DNA from: Sorex araneus
Lineage: Eukaryota > Chordata > Mammalia > Eulipotyphla > Soricidae
NCBI RefSeq assembly: GCF_027595985.1
Contig: NC_073312.1
Span: 10,335,426-10,399,425 of the forward strand
DNA length: 64,000 nucleotides
Reading direction: 5' to 3'
Shown: piece after piece, positions 21,626-32,959 of the stretch
Numbering within the stretch: the first letter of the stretch is position 1
Layout: each line of letters starts with the position of its first letter
The notes under the pieces: model-generated
Seen by the model: the letters and a program-made list of their open reading frames with translations, nothing else
Databases searched by the model: none
What the model was told of the DNA's origin: nothing
Position numbers and translations under genes: made by a program

Positions 21626-21636
21626 GCTTTTTCCTT

Positions 21637-22215
21637 TTTAATTTTTTTTTTTTTATTGAATCACCGTGAAAAAAGTTACAAAGCTTTCAGGTTCAAGTCT
21701 CAGTCACTCAATGATCAGACCCCCATCCCTTCACCAGTGCACATGTTCCACCACCAAGAACCCCAGTATACCCCCCTTCCAGCGCCCCCCACCTCTGTGG
21801 CTAATGATCTTCACTTTATTCTCTCTATACTTTTAATACGTTCGATATTTCAACAGAAAACTATTATTTAGAATTTTCCCCCAGCAATCAAACCTGCTGA
21901 AAAGGTATCATTTGATAATTTGTTTCCTATTGCTGAGAATGAAGAGTATACGAGCTCACGATCTCCTGCGCATCATGTCACTGCAAGCTCATACCTCTGG
22001 GTAGTGGGTTCTAGAAGATGGCCGTCACCACATGGGTGCCGCCGCCGTCACTGCCGCCACCCCCGCCGAAAGAAACAGTTGAGAGAGAAAAAACTTTCCC
22101 CTCCTGGGGTGGCATGGAGTTGTGGCTCAGTTCACAGTCTAGATGCATTTCTTTAAGAAGCCGCAGGGTGCCAAAAGTGGTTAGTAGCCCTCCAGGATCA
22201 TGGTCTTTAAGGAGA
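21637..22215 (-). mobile_element. L1-related multi-module element, antisense
   Basis: The 3' module starts with TTTATTGAATCACCGTGAAA. The G+C-rich upstream module contains AAGATGGCCG at 22014-22023 (YY1-like) and a GCCGCCGCCGTCACTGCCGC stretch. It parallels the copies at 1-640 and 60960-62255. Confidence 0.65.
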
Positions 22216-22224
22216 GATTGGCTT

Positions 22225-22334
<110 letters not shown>

Positions 22335-22339
22335 TTAGT

Positions 22340-22550
22340 AATGGGCATTTGAGTTTTCTTCACCTTTATGTGACTTGATAGTGGTTTTATTTTTTTGTAT
22401 CCCTGGATCATAGCCTCATTGTATGCCTATATCATAGTTTATCCATTCACCTGTTGATGAAGATCACAGTTGCTTCCAAGTTTTGGCAATCACGAATAAA
22501 GCCAGTCCCAACAGTCATCGTAAGGTATGGGGCATGCGAATACTTCTGCC
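22340..22550 (-). mobile_element. old L1 fragment, antisense
   Basis: TATCCATTCACCTGTTGATG and TTGCTTCCAAGTTTTGGCAA are standard antisense L1 3' motifs. Confidence 0.7.
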
Positions 22551-22867
22551 CTCTGGTGATTAGGTGAGCCTGTGCCTCAGGACTGTGACTTTCACCAGTC
22601 CCTCCCAGTTTTGTCTTACCTTCTTAAGTGAGACTGGAAGAGACTGGAATTGAATGTTTACTTCCTGGAAGGAAGGCTGGAAGCATCTGGAACTGAGTGT
22701 TACTTTCCCCCCAGTCAAGCTCTGCTGAAATAACTTCTCTGGAAGGCAATCTTCAAAATGGCCATTTCCCCCTCTCCTTGCCAAGAGGATGAGGGACATT
22801 TTCTCTGATTTGACTATAAGAACCTATTAGCACCCCTAGAGATAAAACTCCCAACAGTTTGGAAGCC

Positions 22868-22899
22868 ATTGATCGATCGATTGATTGATTGATTGATTG
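22868..22899. repeat. (GATT/GATC)n short tandem repeat
   Basis: Tetranucleotide repeat with a GATC variant unit at its start. Confidence 0.85.
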
Positions 22900-23885
22900 T
22901 ATCCTCGACCAGCACCCTTCCAGTACAGTATGTGTAGACACCTTTTCTTCCACCAAAACTAAAAATTCATTAGAACAGAACCTCCAGCAGTTTGTGGATT
23001 CCAAAAGAGATTTTTATGTCTTGGTAGTGGTTCATGAAGAGGTTATCCGTCCTGGGATGGGATTTCTGCTCTAGGAAGTTGTGACTCTCTATTCTGCCTC
23101 TTTGGAATGTCATTTGTTCCATGACCTCAATTCTCCAAACGAATTTAAGAAGAGTTGTTGCTTTTCTGTTCCTTCAACACTGTTTTCGTCCTTGTGACGA
23201 TGGCAGTGTTGACTTTTAAAAGCTTCTGTGAGAACAGAAACCAGGCTTATATATGTATTTTCAAATTATTCAGCTTTCGTCCTTTCTGTTGTTTAATTTC
23301 AAATCATCCATATCGTTGTTTTTCCTTTTTGAGATTACTTCTTAAAGTATTATTAATTCATTAGTACCAAACTGCATGTACCACTGAGTCATGAATGGAT
23401 TTGAGGTTTTTCATAATTTCTTTTCAAATGTAAAATCTCTCGTCTTTGTTTGCTGACGAGGTTTTCCATTAATGTTTTCCTCGCTTTTCTCATGCTTTAA
23501 TTAGCGTGTGAGGTATGAACAACTTCTTTCTACTCTGATTTTAAGAGCAGGGCCCAGTGGGATGTTGCAGAAGAGAACAGTGTCCTAATTGAGCAGTGTC
23601 TCTTCTGACTCAAGCCCTGTTCTTTAGGAGTAAGAGGTATTTCAAGGCTCTGTGATTCTCAGAGACGCGCTCTCAGTGGATGAGAGGGTATATTAGAAGA
23701 TCTCGTGATGCCGTGTTTTTTCTCGCCATATCTGATAAACGCTTAGTTTTCATTAAGTATGCTCTTGTAACATATGGGGTGAGAGGGGAGACGGGAGTCT
23801 CTTTTACAATTTGTTTATATGAAGTCCTAGATCTGTTTTTCTTGTCCTTTAACTTTGTTCTCACTTAACACACTTTTTTTTTTCA

Positions 23886-23965
23886 AGTTCCTCCTAAATG
23901 TCAGGCACTGTGCCAGATGTGGGCATCTGGAAGCAGAAATCTATAGTCCTTACCCTGTTACTGGC
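23886..23965 (-). mobile_element. L2 3' end, antisense
   Basis: CTCCTAAATGTCAGGCACTG and TGCCAGATGTGGGCATCTGG. Confidence 0.5.
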
Positions 23966-24551
23966 ACAATATTGGCACATTCCACATGGTTATGCTCAAT
24001 AACTACTTTTTTTTTTCTATCAAGTTACTTTGGGAGTCAGTTGATTTGTTCTGCCTCAACTGTTTCCTACTGTTGGATCTGGCTTCTCTAGGGTTTGTGT
24101 CTTCATCTGTAAAACTGGGATGTCTGGCTTAACGGCGCTGCTCTTAATTGGCTTCACAGATACATATTTGCCATTCATTCATCATCCATTTGGTTCACTC
24201 TGGGCTTGGTATTCTGCTGGACATAAGGTTTATAGCAATGAATTGGGGGAGGTAAAAGACAAGAAAACAGCCCCATGCTGAGATTAATTGTTAATTGTAA
24301 AGGCTCTGTTAGACCTATATGAACAGTGCACTCTGGTGGCTTATTATAAACACACGGGCTGCTTCTCATATGTAGTGTACAGGGAGGGTTTCTTAAAAGA
24401 AGTGACATAGTGGGACATAGTGCCTGAGCACACCATAGTCTCGGTTCTCTCATTCAACTGGAAGGCCCGATTGACTGAGAATTACCAGGAGTGGACCCCG
24501 TACCCATTGAGCACTACCTACCCCCCGTCACCCCCAATTTTCTTAATTTTT

Positions 24552-24705
24552 TTCAGGCCATATCCAGTGGTGCTCAGGGCTTATTCCTGGTGCTGTGCTC
24601 AGTGGTCACTCCTGGTGATACTAAGGGGACTGTATGTGGTGCCAAGGGATTGAACTGGGGTTGACTGTGTGCAATACAAGCCCTTTGATCCCTCCCTCCC
24701 AATTT
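24552..24705 (-). mobile_element. short-type SINE
   Basis: CATATCCAGTGGTGCTCAGG and GTGCCAAGGGATTGAACTGG. Confidence 0.82.
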
Positions 24706-24807
24706 TTTAAAAATTAAATTGTTGCAGGCAGAAGGGAAACTATTTGTATAAGTATCTGGGTTTTAAAGGTCTTGTGTGTGTTGGGGGGAAAACACCCCTA
24801 AAACAAA

Positions 24808-24960
24808 CAGGCAAGTAAGATACTTGCCTGGCACATGGCCGACCTGGGTTTGGTCCCTGGCACCTCATTTTGGTCTCCTGAACCCAGAGCCAGAAGTAAG
24901 CTGTCAGTGCAGTCTCTGTGTGACCCCCCAAACCAAAACCAAACAACAAAGATACAAAAA
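24808..24960 (+). mobile_element. short-type SINE, decayed head
   Basis: GCCTGGCACATGGCCGACCT, GAACCCAGAGCCAGAAGTAA and an A-rich end with CAAACAAC units. Confidence 0.75.
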
Positions 24961-25002
24961 ACCGAAAGGTTTCCAGGGTTCTCAAGTGGTCTCTGAGGGA
25001 GA

Positions 25003-25006
<4 letters not shown>

Positions 25007-25074
<68 letters not shown>
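25007..25074. repeat. (TG)34 microsatellite
   Basis: Perfect TG run. Confidence 0.97.
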
Positions 25075-25075
<1 letters not shown>

Positions 25076-25631
25076 AGAAGCAGGTTTCCAGGTTGTAATG
25101 CCAAGTCTAAGTACAGGAGAATGAAATAGCCAACTTCTTGTTAACTACCTGCCTTATAAAGAGAATTTGGGACAGAGGGAAATAAGAGGCGAGTGCTTCA
25201 CCGTTACTGAGTATCAGAATTAGGCGCTGGGTCCTGGCAGAGGAAAGGAGGTGAAACAGGCAGTTTTATGAGAACTGAGCAGTTGGGTGATATTTGGGAG
25301 ATGGGAGAAGTGGGACATCCAGACATTCTCGTGGTGACCTGGTAGACAAGGACATCAGGGAAATAAGGTCCTGCAGAGAGGAGTAGGAAGTTTGGGTGAA
25401 AGAGGGTTGATACATTCGCATCTAACATGTTGGGCTTGAAGTGCTTGCAGGCTGTCTGCATGGGATTCCAGAACAGTACTGCCCAGTAGAACTTGGTGTT
25501 GTAATAGAAACCATCTGTGTCCACTACAGAAGCCACCAGCCACATGCAACTAATAAGAACTTGAAATGTGGCTGATACAACTGAAAATTTGAATTTGAAT
25601 TTAATTTTTATTAATTTTTAATGAAATTATA

Positions 25632-25925
25632 ATAGCACCGTAGCACTGTCTTCCCGTTGTTCATCGATTTGTTCCAGCGGGCACCAGTAACATCTCCATT
25701 GTGAGACTTCTTGTTACTGTTTTTGGCATATCGAATACGCCACGGGTAGCTTGCCAGGCTCTGCCATGCGGGTGGGATACTTTCAGTATCTTGCCCTCGG
25801 GATACTTCTTACTCTTGGTAAGAAGCCCTCACCTCTTGCTGGGATCTCCAAGAGGGATGGAGGAATTGAACCCAGGTTGGCCGTGTGCAAGGCAAATGCC
25901 CTAACAGCAAATGCCCTAAATATTA
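25632..25925 (-). mobile_element. long-type SINE inside the hAT element
   Basis: Reversed tail GCACCGTAGCACTGTC, then TTGTTCATCGATTTGTTCC, GGCATATCGAATACGCCACG and head GTGTGCAAGGCAAATGCCCT. A partial repeat of the head follows (AACAGCAAATGCCCTAA). Confidence 0.9.
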
Positions 25926-26118
25926 CATTAAATATTTAATGTAATATTTTAATACATTAAAATATTTTAAAAACCATAATCAAGACAGATTTTATACTGG
26001 CCACCAAGCTAGCTTACCAACTTACAAATTTTTAATTGTCCTCTTGTCAATAAATATATGTATATACACACACATAACAAAGCTCCAATATTAAAATTGA
26101 TAAATATAAAAGTAAATT

Positions 26119-26286
26119 TTTGTTTGTTTTGGGGCCGTACCTGGCAGTGTTCAGGGCTTACTCTTCACTCTGCACTCAGGGATCACTCCTGGTGGTCTTG
26201 GGGAACCACATGGGATGCCTGGAATAGGACCTAGTCAGCCATGCACAGTGCAAATGCCCTACCTACTGTACTATCACTCCAGCCCT
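26119..26286 (-). mobile_element. short-type SINE inside the hAT element
   Basis: GGCCGTACCTGGCAGTGTTC to CTACTGTACTATCACTCCAG. Confidence 0.88.
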
Positions 26287-26730
26287 CAAGATAAATTTTT
26301 TATGTGAAAATTGTTGTGTCTCATCATGTTAAGTCTTTGTCTAAAAATCTAAAAATTTATTTTAAATAAAAATGTACTAAGAGTTTATTATAAATAAAAA
26401 AGAAATTTTACTAACTTAAATGAAAATAGTCATATGTATGTAGCTAAGGGCTACTGTATTGGGCAGTGAGATCTAAAGAATTGATTAGAAATGATTGGAG
26501 TGAATGCTAGATAGAAGGTGATTTATCTGCCAATACTGAGAGGTTTCCAGGGTTGTTAGATTCTTCAGTGCCAAAGGTGGAATATTTCCAGGCAAACTGA
26601 TTGTTGTTTACCCCAATCGGTGTTGTTGACCTAGAGTTATGAACTTTAGTTGTTATGTTTCTGAAAAAACTAAGACTACTTGTTGCTTCCTGGGCTATGT
26701 TATCATTTGCAGCTTGGAAAGAAAACTCTT

Positions 26731-26906
26731 TTTTTTTTTTCTTTTTGGGTCACACCCAGCAGTGTACAGGGGTTACTCCTGGTTCTGCACTCAGGAATTA
26801 CTCCTGGCGGTGCTCAGGGGACCATATGGGATGCTGGGAATTGAACCTGGGTCGGCCGCATGCAAGGCAAATGCCTTACCTGCTGTGCTATCGCTCCAGC
26901 CCCGAG
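26731..26906 (-). mobile_element. short-type SINE with target-site duplication
   Basis: The 12-bp repeat AAGAAAACTCTT flanks it at 26719-26730 and 26907-26918. The body and head are close to consensus, suggesting a fairly recent insertion. Confidence 0.95.
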
Positions 26907-27302
26907 AAGAAAACTCTTGAAATAGAAAACCAGCTTGATTCTAAACATCTTAGAACTTCACCCTGAAAACTTCACCTGAGACAACTTAGGTGAAAAACTT
27001 GGGTTGGTGATGGGTGGAGATGGGGCTAGATGTGTGTCTCGATTTCAAAGCTCCCCTTTGACTCAAATGTACAGCCAGAAACAAGAAGTTCAACTCTAAG
27101 CATTGCTTCTACTCCTTCGCCATCTTCCCTTTAGCACAACAAGCTGTAGCTCATCTTCTCCTCCCTTTATTTGGTACCCACATTTCACAAATTTTTCTAG
27201 CCTGTCATCTGTCAGGCCATTTGGAACAAAAGTTATCCTGGGACTGAGGACAGTAGATAGCAGTTTAATGCTCTCAATCTCAAACAAAATTATTTTGTTT
27301 TG

Positions 27303-27508
27303 GGGGCTAGAGTGATAGCATAGCGGATAGGGCCACAGTGGATAGGGCGTTTGCCTTACACCGGGGCCGACCCGGATTTGATTTCTAGCATCCCATATGG
27401 TTCCCCGAGTACCACCAGGAGTAATTCTTGAGTGCATGAGCCAGGAGTACCCCTGTGCATCGCCAGTGTGACCCAAAAAGCAAAAAAGAAAAAAGAAAAA
27501 AAAACCTG
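27303..27508 (+). mobile_element. short-type SINE with 17-bp target-site duplication
   Basis: AAAATTATTTTGTTTTG occurs at 27286-27302 and again at 27509-27525. The head contains a local duplication (GGATAGGGCCACAGTGGATA), and the A-rich tail AAAAAAGAAAAAAGAAAAAA is long. Confidence 0.95.
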
Positions 27509-27529
27509 AAAATTATTTTGTTTTGTTTT

Positions 27530-27562
27530 TGGATCACACCCAGTGATGCTCAGGGGCCAACA
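27530..27562 (-). mobile_element. short-type SINE, tail-end fragment
   Basis: TTTTTGGATCACACCCAGTG and ATGCTCAGGGGCC only. The rest is missing. Confidence 0.6.
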
Positions 27563-27756
27563 AAGCATACAAAGTAGCTCTTCTGTCCCCCAACCCTGAA
27601 ACAAAACTTGATATTCTTTGATGCATCATTACTAATAAACCTGGCTTACATGTCTTCAATACTTGATATGCCTGAATCTTATATATGTTACCTCACTCTC
27701 AATAGCTACATGTGAGAGATGTGTATTTATTTATTTATTTATTTATATATTTATTT

Positions 27757-27845
27757 TCTATTTTCTAGGTGAGAACTAAGAGGCTCGGAGAGATTAAATA
27801 ACTTGCCTGAGATCCTCTGGTTAATAAGTGCTCAGTCTGGCTAAG
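27757..27845 (-). mobile_element. MIR, antisense
   Basis: TTTTCTAGGTGAGAACTAAG and GAGAGATTAAATAACTTGCC match the reversed MIR core. Confidence 0.7.
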
Positions 27846-28179
27846 GCTAAACATTTTAGTTGTTGTTTCATGTGACTTATAACTGTTGTATCTGTAAATT
27901 CAAGAGAAGTATTCCATCCTTTCTGATGAAAGAGAACTGGTCAACACCTAGGTTCTTTTACATTAGTTAAATAAAGTTTTGGAGGATTTCTTTTTCAAAC
28001 TGTGCATCATTTCTGAAACAATCAGGTGAAGTCACTTGAGGTTTTGTGAGTTTTGTCAAGTTTGAGGTTACTGAAACTCGCCACAAAGTGGAAGGGGGAG
28101 TGCAGTTAGGACAGAGAAGGGACCACTATGACAGTCTTAGTTGGAAATTATCATACTGGACAAGGACAGAAAGGAGTAA

Positions 28180-28485
28180 AGTGATATGTACTGAAAGGAT
28201 TAAAGTGATATGAATGCACTTTGAGTAACAATATGGCAAACCATAGTGCCTATAAGTAAAATGGGAGGGAATGAGAGAGAGAGAGAGCGTGTGAGTGCCA
28301 TAGAGGCAGGCTGTGGGGGGGTGAGGTAGGTGGGAGGGAAACTGAGGACATTGGTGGCAGGAAATGTGCACTGGTGAAGTGATGAGTGCTAAAACATTGT
28401 TTAACAGAAACTCAGTCACGAACAGCTTTATAACTGCTCTGTAACTGTATATCTCATAGTGATTCAATAAGAAATATTTTTTTAT
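28180..28485 (+). mobile_element. 5'-truncated L1, sense
   Basis: Contains a GA-rich run near 28271, the 3' motif GGTGGCAGGAAATGTGCACT and the end CATAGTGATTCAATAAGAAA. Confidence 0.7.
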
Positions 28486-28543
28486 TAAAAAATTCAGAAA
28501 ATTAAAAACAGATTAAGTTTACCTGTATTTACCTTGATGTGGA

Positions 28544-28591
28544 TGTGTGTGTGTGTGTGTGTGTGTGTGTGTCTGTGTCTGTGTGTGTGTG
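28544..28591. repeat. (GT)n microsatellite, imperfect
   Basis: GT run broken by two CT-containing units near 28573. Confidence 0.93.
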
Positions 28592-28697
28592 GTATATAAA
28601 TATTGTTAGGGCAGTGAGTTTGAGGATTGTTTTTTTTTTAAACTTCAAAGAAATCAAACATATGAGTAAACATTTTCTTTTTACAAAATGTTTTTTG

Positions 28698-28877
28698 GTG
28701 GGCTGGAGCAATAGCACAGCAGGTAGAGCATTTGCCTTGCACGTGGCGGACCCTGGTTCGGTTTCCCAGCATCCCACATGGTCCCCTAAGCACCGCTAGG
28801 GGTAACTCCTGAGTGCAGAGCCAGGAGAAGTAACCCCTGTACATTGCGGGTACAGGCTCCCCCCCCCCAAAAAAAGT
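28698..28877 (+). mobile_element. short-type SINE (first of an inverted pair)
   Basis: GGGCTGGAGCAATAGCACAG, ATCCCACATGGTCCCCTAAG, C10/A7 end. Confidence 0.93.
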
Positions 28878-29052
28878 TTTTTGGGAGGGGGTGGGCCACA
28901 TTTGACAGTGCTCAGGCTTACTACTAACTCTGTACTCAGGGGTCACTCTTGGTCGTGTTTGGCCCGCCTGTATGAGTGCGGGGGATTGAGCCTGGGTTTG
29001 CCACGTGGAGGCAAGTGTCCCGACTGCTGCACGATCCCTCCTGCTCCCGAAA
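28878..29052 (-). mobile_element. short-type SINE (second of an inverted pair)
   Basis: TTTTTTGGGAGGGGGTGGGC through GCACGATCCCTCCTGCTCCC. It is tail to tail with the preceding copy, with no spacer. Confidence 0.85.
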
Positions 29053-29797
29053 CGTTTTCTTTCATACTTTGTTCCCCTCGTGCTTCCTTCCTGATGCCAG
29101 ATGGTCGAATTCTTCCTATAGTTTTCCTTTCCTGTCCCTGTTCCTGCCTTTTATTATTTTTTAAAAAGTTGCACACAGTTACAAGACCTATTTTCTGTGC
29201 TTTCCATTAAGATCTGATAGGTAAAAGGTTCTTAATTAATGCTTTTCATAAAGACTCAGTAATTGGAAGTCTGCATTGTTTCATCTGGAGTCTATTGGCA
29301 ATATAATGAAGAATAGTATAGCATTTTAAAAAAGCCTTCACAGCCTTTATCCAGCGTTCTAAATAGAAAAATATATTGTTTGCTTTGTGTATTTGTAAAG
29401 TAAGTCATAATAAAGAATAGAGTCTTAAATCTATTTTGATTTTTGATTTTCCAATTTTATCTACTGGTAATTTAAAATGTTAAGTCAACTAAATTTTAGT
29501 CTCATGATAATGTTGTGTTTCAAAATAATATTTAAAAAATAGTAAGATTTGTGATCATCACCATAGATAACCTAATGGCTAAATGTTTATATATCCATAT
29601 GTATATGTATAAAAAATGTGTACATATATACATGTACACATACATAGACACACATGTGCACACACACATACATATGCACATAATTTGTTTTTGTGGCAGG
29701 AATTGAACCCAGGGCTTTGAAGCTATTTCCTTATCCCAATGCATATTTTTCAGATCTCTTAGCTCTTGTTTCTTTCTGTTAAAAAGGAATGGGATAA
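29053..29797. other. intron 1 AT-rich sequence
   Basis: A TATG/CACA-rich stretch at 29590-29685, otherwise unassigned. Confidence 0.4.
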
Positions 29798-29813
29798 TAT
29801 TATTATGATTTTA

Positions 29814-30025
29814 TTTTATTTTAATTTAATTTAATTTAATTAATTAATTAATTTATTTTTTGCTTTTTGGGTCACACCCAGCGATGCTCAGGGGTTACTC
29901 CTGGCTTTGCACTCAGGAATTACTCCTGGTGGTGCTTGGGGGACCATATGGGATGCCGAGGATCGAACCCGGGTCGGCCGCGTGCAAGGCAAACGCCCTA
30001 CCCGCTGTGCTATCGCTCCAGCCCC
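29814..30025 (-). mobile_element. short-type SINE with 16-bp target-site duplication
   Basis: TATTATTATGATTTTA is found at 29798-29813 and 30026-30041. The tail became a TTTTA/TTAA-type repeat (29814-29857). The body and head are near consensus. Confidence 0.95.
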
Positions 30026-30216
30026 TATTATTATGATTTTAGGACCAAGGACAATTTGATTTTTAGTCACTGGTTGGAGTACATATGGTAGTAGACCTAG
30101 TATGCAAAGGGCTTTATTCAGTGTTTAGTCAAGGGAGATGGAGATAGAGCCTAGGCCGCCTGTATCCATTCCAACCTATTAAGCTATTTCTCCCATCCAA
30201 AAATAAGATTACTTTT

Positions 30217-30365
30217 AGGGCCAGAATTATGTATAGCAGGAAAGATGTTTGCCTTGCATGCATCCCACATGGTCTCTTGACCACTGCCAGGAGTGGTCCC
30301 TGAGTGCAGAGTCAGCTCTGAGCACCCCGTGGGTGTAAACACAAACAGACCAAAAAAAAAAAGTA
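30217..30365 (+). mobile_element. short-type SINE, partly deleted
   Basis: GGGCCAGAATTATGTATAGC, TTTGCCTTGCATGCATCCCA (a deletion joins the head to the body) and an A11 tail. Confidence 0.82.
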
Positions 30366-30569
30366 ATTATTTTTAAAAAGCTGTATCTTTGCATATATAC
30401 ATTCAGCTATCTTGTGGGTAGTCTAATTTTGTGGGGTATGGCTTCAATAAAATTGTTTATTTTTATTGAGATGATTATGAGTGCTAATAAAGCTTCTGGG
30501 CACGATAAAACCCAATAAATATTTGTTTATTTGAATTAGTGACTTATTAGAAGAATACCAAATTATGGA

Positions 30570-31040
30570 TTTTCACAGATATATGTACTCCTGTGTCCAG
30601 CCTTCTACACAGTAGCCAGGAGTTGGAATGCAACCTAAGTGTCCATCTGCATATAACTGGAGATGAATACTTACAAGGGAATATTGCTCATTTATAAGAA
30701 AGATGAAGTCTTGTTATTAACAACAAGATGGGTGAGTCTAGAGAGTCCTATGCTAAGTGAAATAAGTCGGATGGGGAACGACAACCACCATATGATTTCG
30801 CTCATGTGGAAGAAATGCAAAACAAATAAACAAACAAAGTTCTTGGATTATGAAAACAAAAACACTGATTATCAGAAGGAAGAGGGCAAGGAGCCATAGG
30901 AATAGCTGGTTGAAACGGTGAATCGTATGAGGAAACATGGTTAGGAGACCTTGGAGGCAAATGTGTGGTCGTGGACAGTAGATGCTTCTGATGCTGTATA
31001 CCTGGAACTTGTTTTTATACTGTTATAAGCCAGCGTAGCT
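30570..31040 (+). mobile_element. old L1 3' end, sense
   Basis: AACCTAAGTGTCCATCTGCA, ATGCTAAGTGAAATAAGTCG and CATATGATTTCGCTCATGTG are conserved L1 ORF2/3' motifs. The frame is broken. Confidence 0.8.
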
Positions 31041-31065
31041 TTAATCCAGAAACTGGGCAAATGGG

Positions 31066-31187
31066 GTAGGGCCATATCTGGCAGTGCTCGGGGACTGGTT
31101 TTGTTGGCAGGGGACTGTATGCAGGGCTGGGCATTGAACCAGGGGTCAGGCTAGTGCATTCACTCGTGTACAATTTCTCTGGCCCGC
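31066..31187 (-). mobile_element. decayed SINE
   Basis: AGGGCCATATCTGGCAGTGC and CTGGGCATTGAACCAGGGGT. Confidence 0.7.
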
Positions 31188-31611
31188 AAATAAAGTTGTT
31201 TTAAGGTGAATTGCATTTTGAGTTTTTGATCCTATCGTTTCAGTAATTATTCCAGAGCCCAGGGATGATTATTAGAAGAAACAAAGTGCAGACTTTATCC
31301 TGTCAATTGTCTTTTTTCGGGAAGCTATTTCTGCACCAGAGATTAGAACATGAGTTTAGAATACTTTTAGATTAATAACCAGAGTATTTTTGGATTATTC
31401 TTAGAAATAAGCTGTTTTTTAAAAGGAAAACTGAGCTCTTCGTAGAGTAGTCTCATTTAAGTTCTTTTAAATAAAAGTATAAAAACATAGTCTAAGTATT
31501 CCCTGGATCTCCGGTATTAGTCGAGCTGTTGGTCTGTGTGTGAGCACAGTTCTGTGAGGCCACCTTGCTACTGTTCATCTCTGATCTGAGATTATTTCCT
31601 CTTTCTTCTTA
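31188..31611. other. intron 1 AT-rich sequence
   Basis: No repeat or gene recognised. Confidence 0.4.
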
Positions 31612-32208
<597 letters not shown>

Positions 32209-32900
32209 TTCTCCAAACATCGCATTCTCAACTGGGAGGATACCTTCAAATGGTTCTTTGGGGAAAAGATAAGTGTGAGTGAGCAGGTTACTGTATTTTT
32301 TCCTATAATGAAGGGTTTTAAGTCCTCTGCTCTTTCCAACATGGTTGGAAATATTTGAAAATAGTTCACACATTTTGCCAAGCTAATTAAATGAATCAAA
32401 CTGTTATCTATTATAGCTTGTTGATTGTACACTGTCCCCCCAACTTAGCTCTCAATGGAATGCTCAGTGCTGAAACTTTTTGCTGTGCGAATAGGCAAAT
32501 ATGTGACATGGAGTGGAATGTGTGAGCTCACCTTCGTTTACTGAAGGCTCTTCTAACATAAAAATTTTAAAAGATTACAACCCTTCTCCCCCCACCCCAT
32601 CTTCTTTCACAACATCAAAGAGAAATAAGTGCCTTGTCCAGGTCACTTGTGGGTCATCCATCTTCCTCCCTCCGGACCTAGGGAGAACCGAAATTCCCAC
32701 CTTGGTGGGCTCACATCTGCTTTGGTCTCTTTTCCTTCCGTGCTCTTAAAAGCAGAAGTTCCGCCCGAGGCCTCTTCTCTGCCTCACCCCCACCCTAGCT
32801 AGTCCTCAACTGGAATTAGTTGGATTCTTTGGTTCCCTGTAGTAAACTTTTGATAGTGTGATAATTTGCTTTCTTTTCTTTTTTTTTTCTCCCTTTTTAG
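32209..32900. other. SHTN1: 3' end of intron 1
   Basis: Unique sequence leading to the pyrimidine-rich acceptor of exon 2. Confidence 0.5.
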
Positions 32901-32953
32901 CAATAGGCGACTATGAAGACCTTAGAGCAGAGAACCAGAAAACAAAGGAGAAG
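32901..32953 (+). CDS. SHTN1: SHTN1 coding exon 2
   Basis: The 53-bp exon completes codon 20 and encodes residues 20-37 (AIGDYEDLRAENQKTKEK), the start of the long coiled-coil region that makes up the N-terminal half of shootin-1. It is bounded by a strong pyrimidine tract ending TTTTTAG and a GTTTGT donor. It enters in phase 1 and leaves in phase 0. Compared with the human protein as I remember it, one position differs (Asp instead of Glu at residue 23), a conservative change. The exon is about 19 kb from exon 1. Skipping it would shift the frame. Confidence 0.95.
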
Positions 32954-32959
32954 GTTTGT

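Larger units (their letters stand above)
22560..24545. other. mostly repeat-poor part of intron 1
   Basis: Includes a short GATT/GATC run at 22868-22899, an L2 remnant at 23886-23965 and a MIR-like scrap at 24100-24125. 22900-23860 looks unique and could include regulatory sequence, but I see no specific signal. Confidence 0.4.
25472..26470. mobile_element. ancient hAT-type DNA transposon, split by two SINEs
   Basis: The left end CAGTACTGCCCAGTAGAAC and the right end CTACTGTATTGGGCAGTG are diverged inverted ends of the mammalian family beginning CAGNGCTGTCCAATAGAA. Internal motifs GCCACCAGCCACATGCAAC and GAACTTGAAATGTGGCTGAT also match my memory of that family. Non-autonomous, with no transposase frame. 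SINEs lie at 25632-25925 and 26119-26286. Confidence 0.65.
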
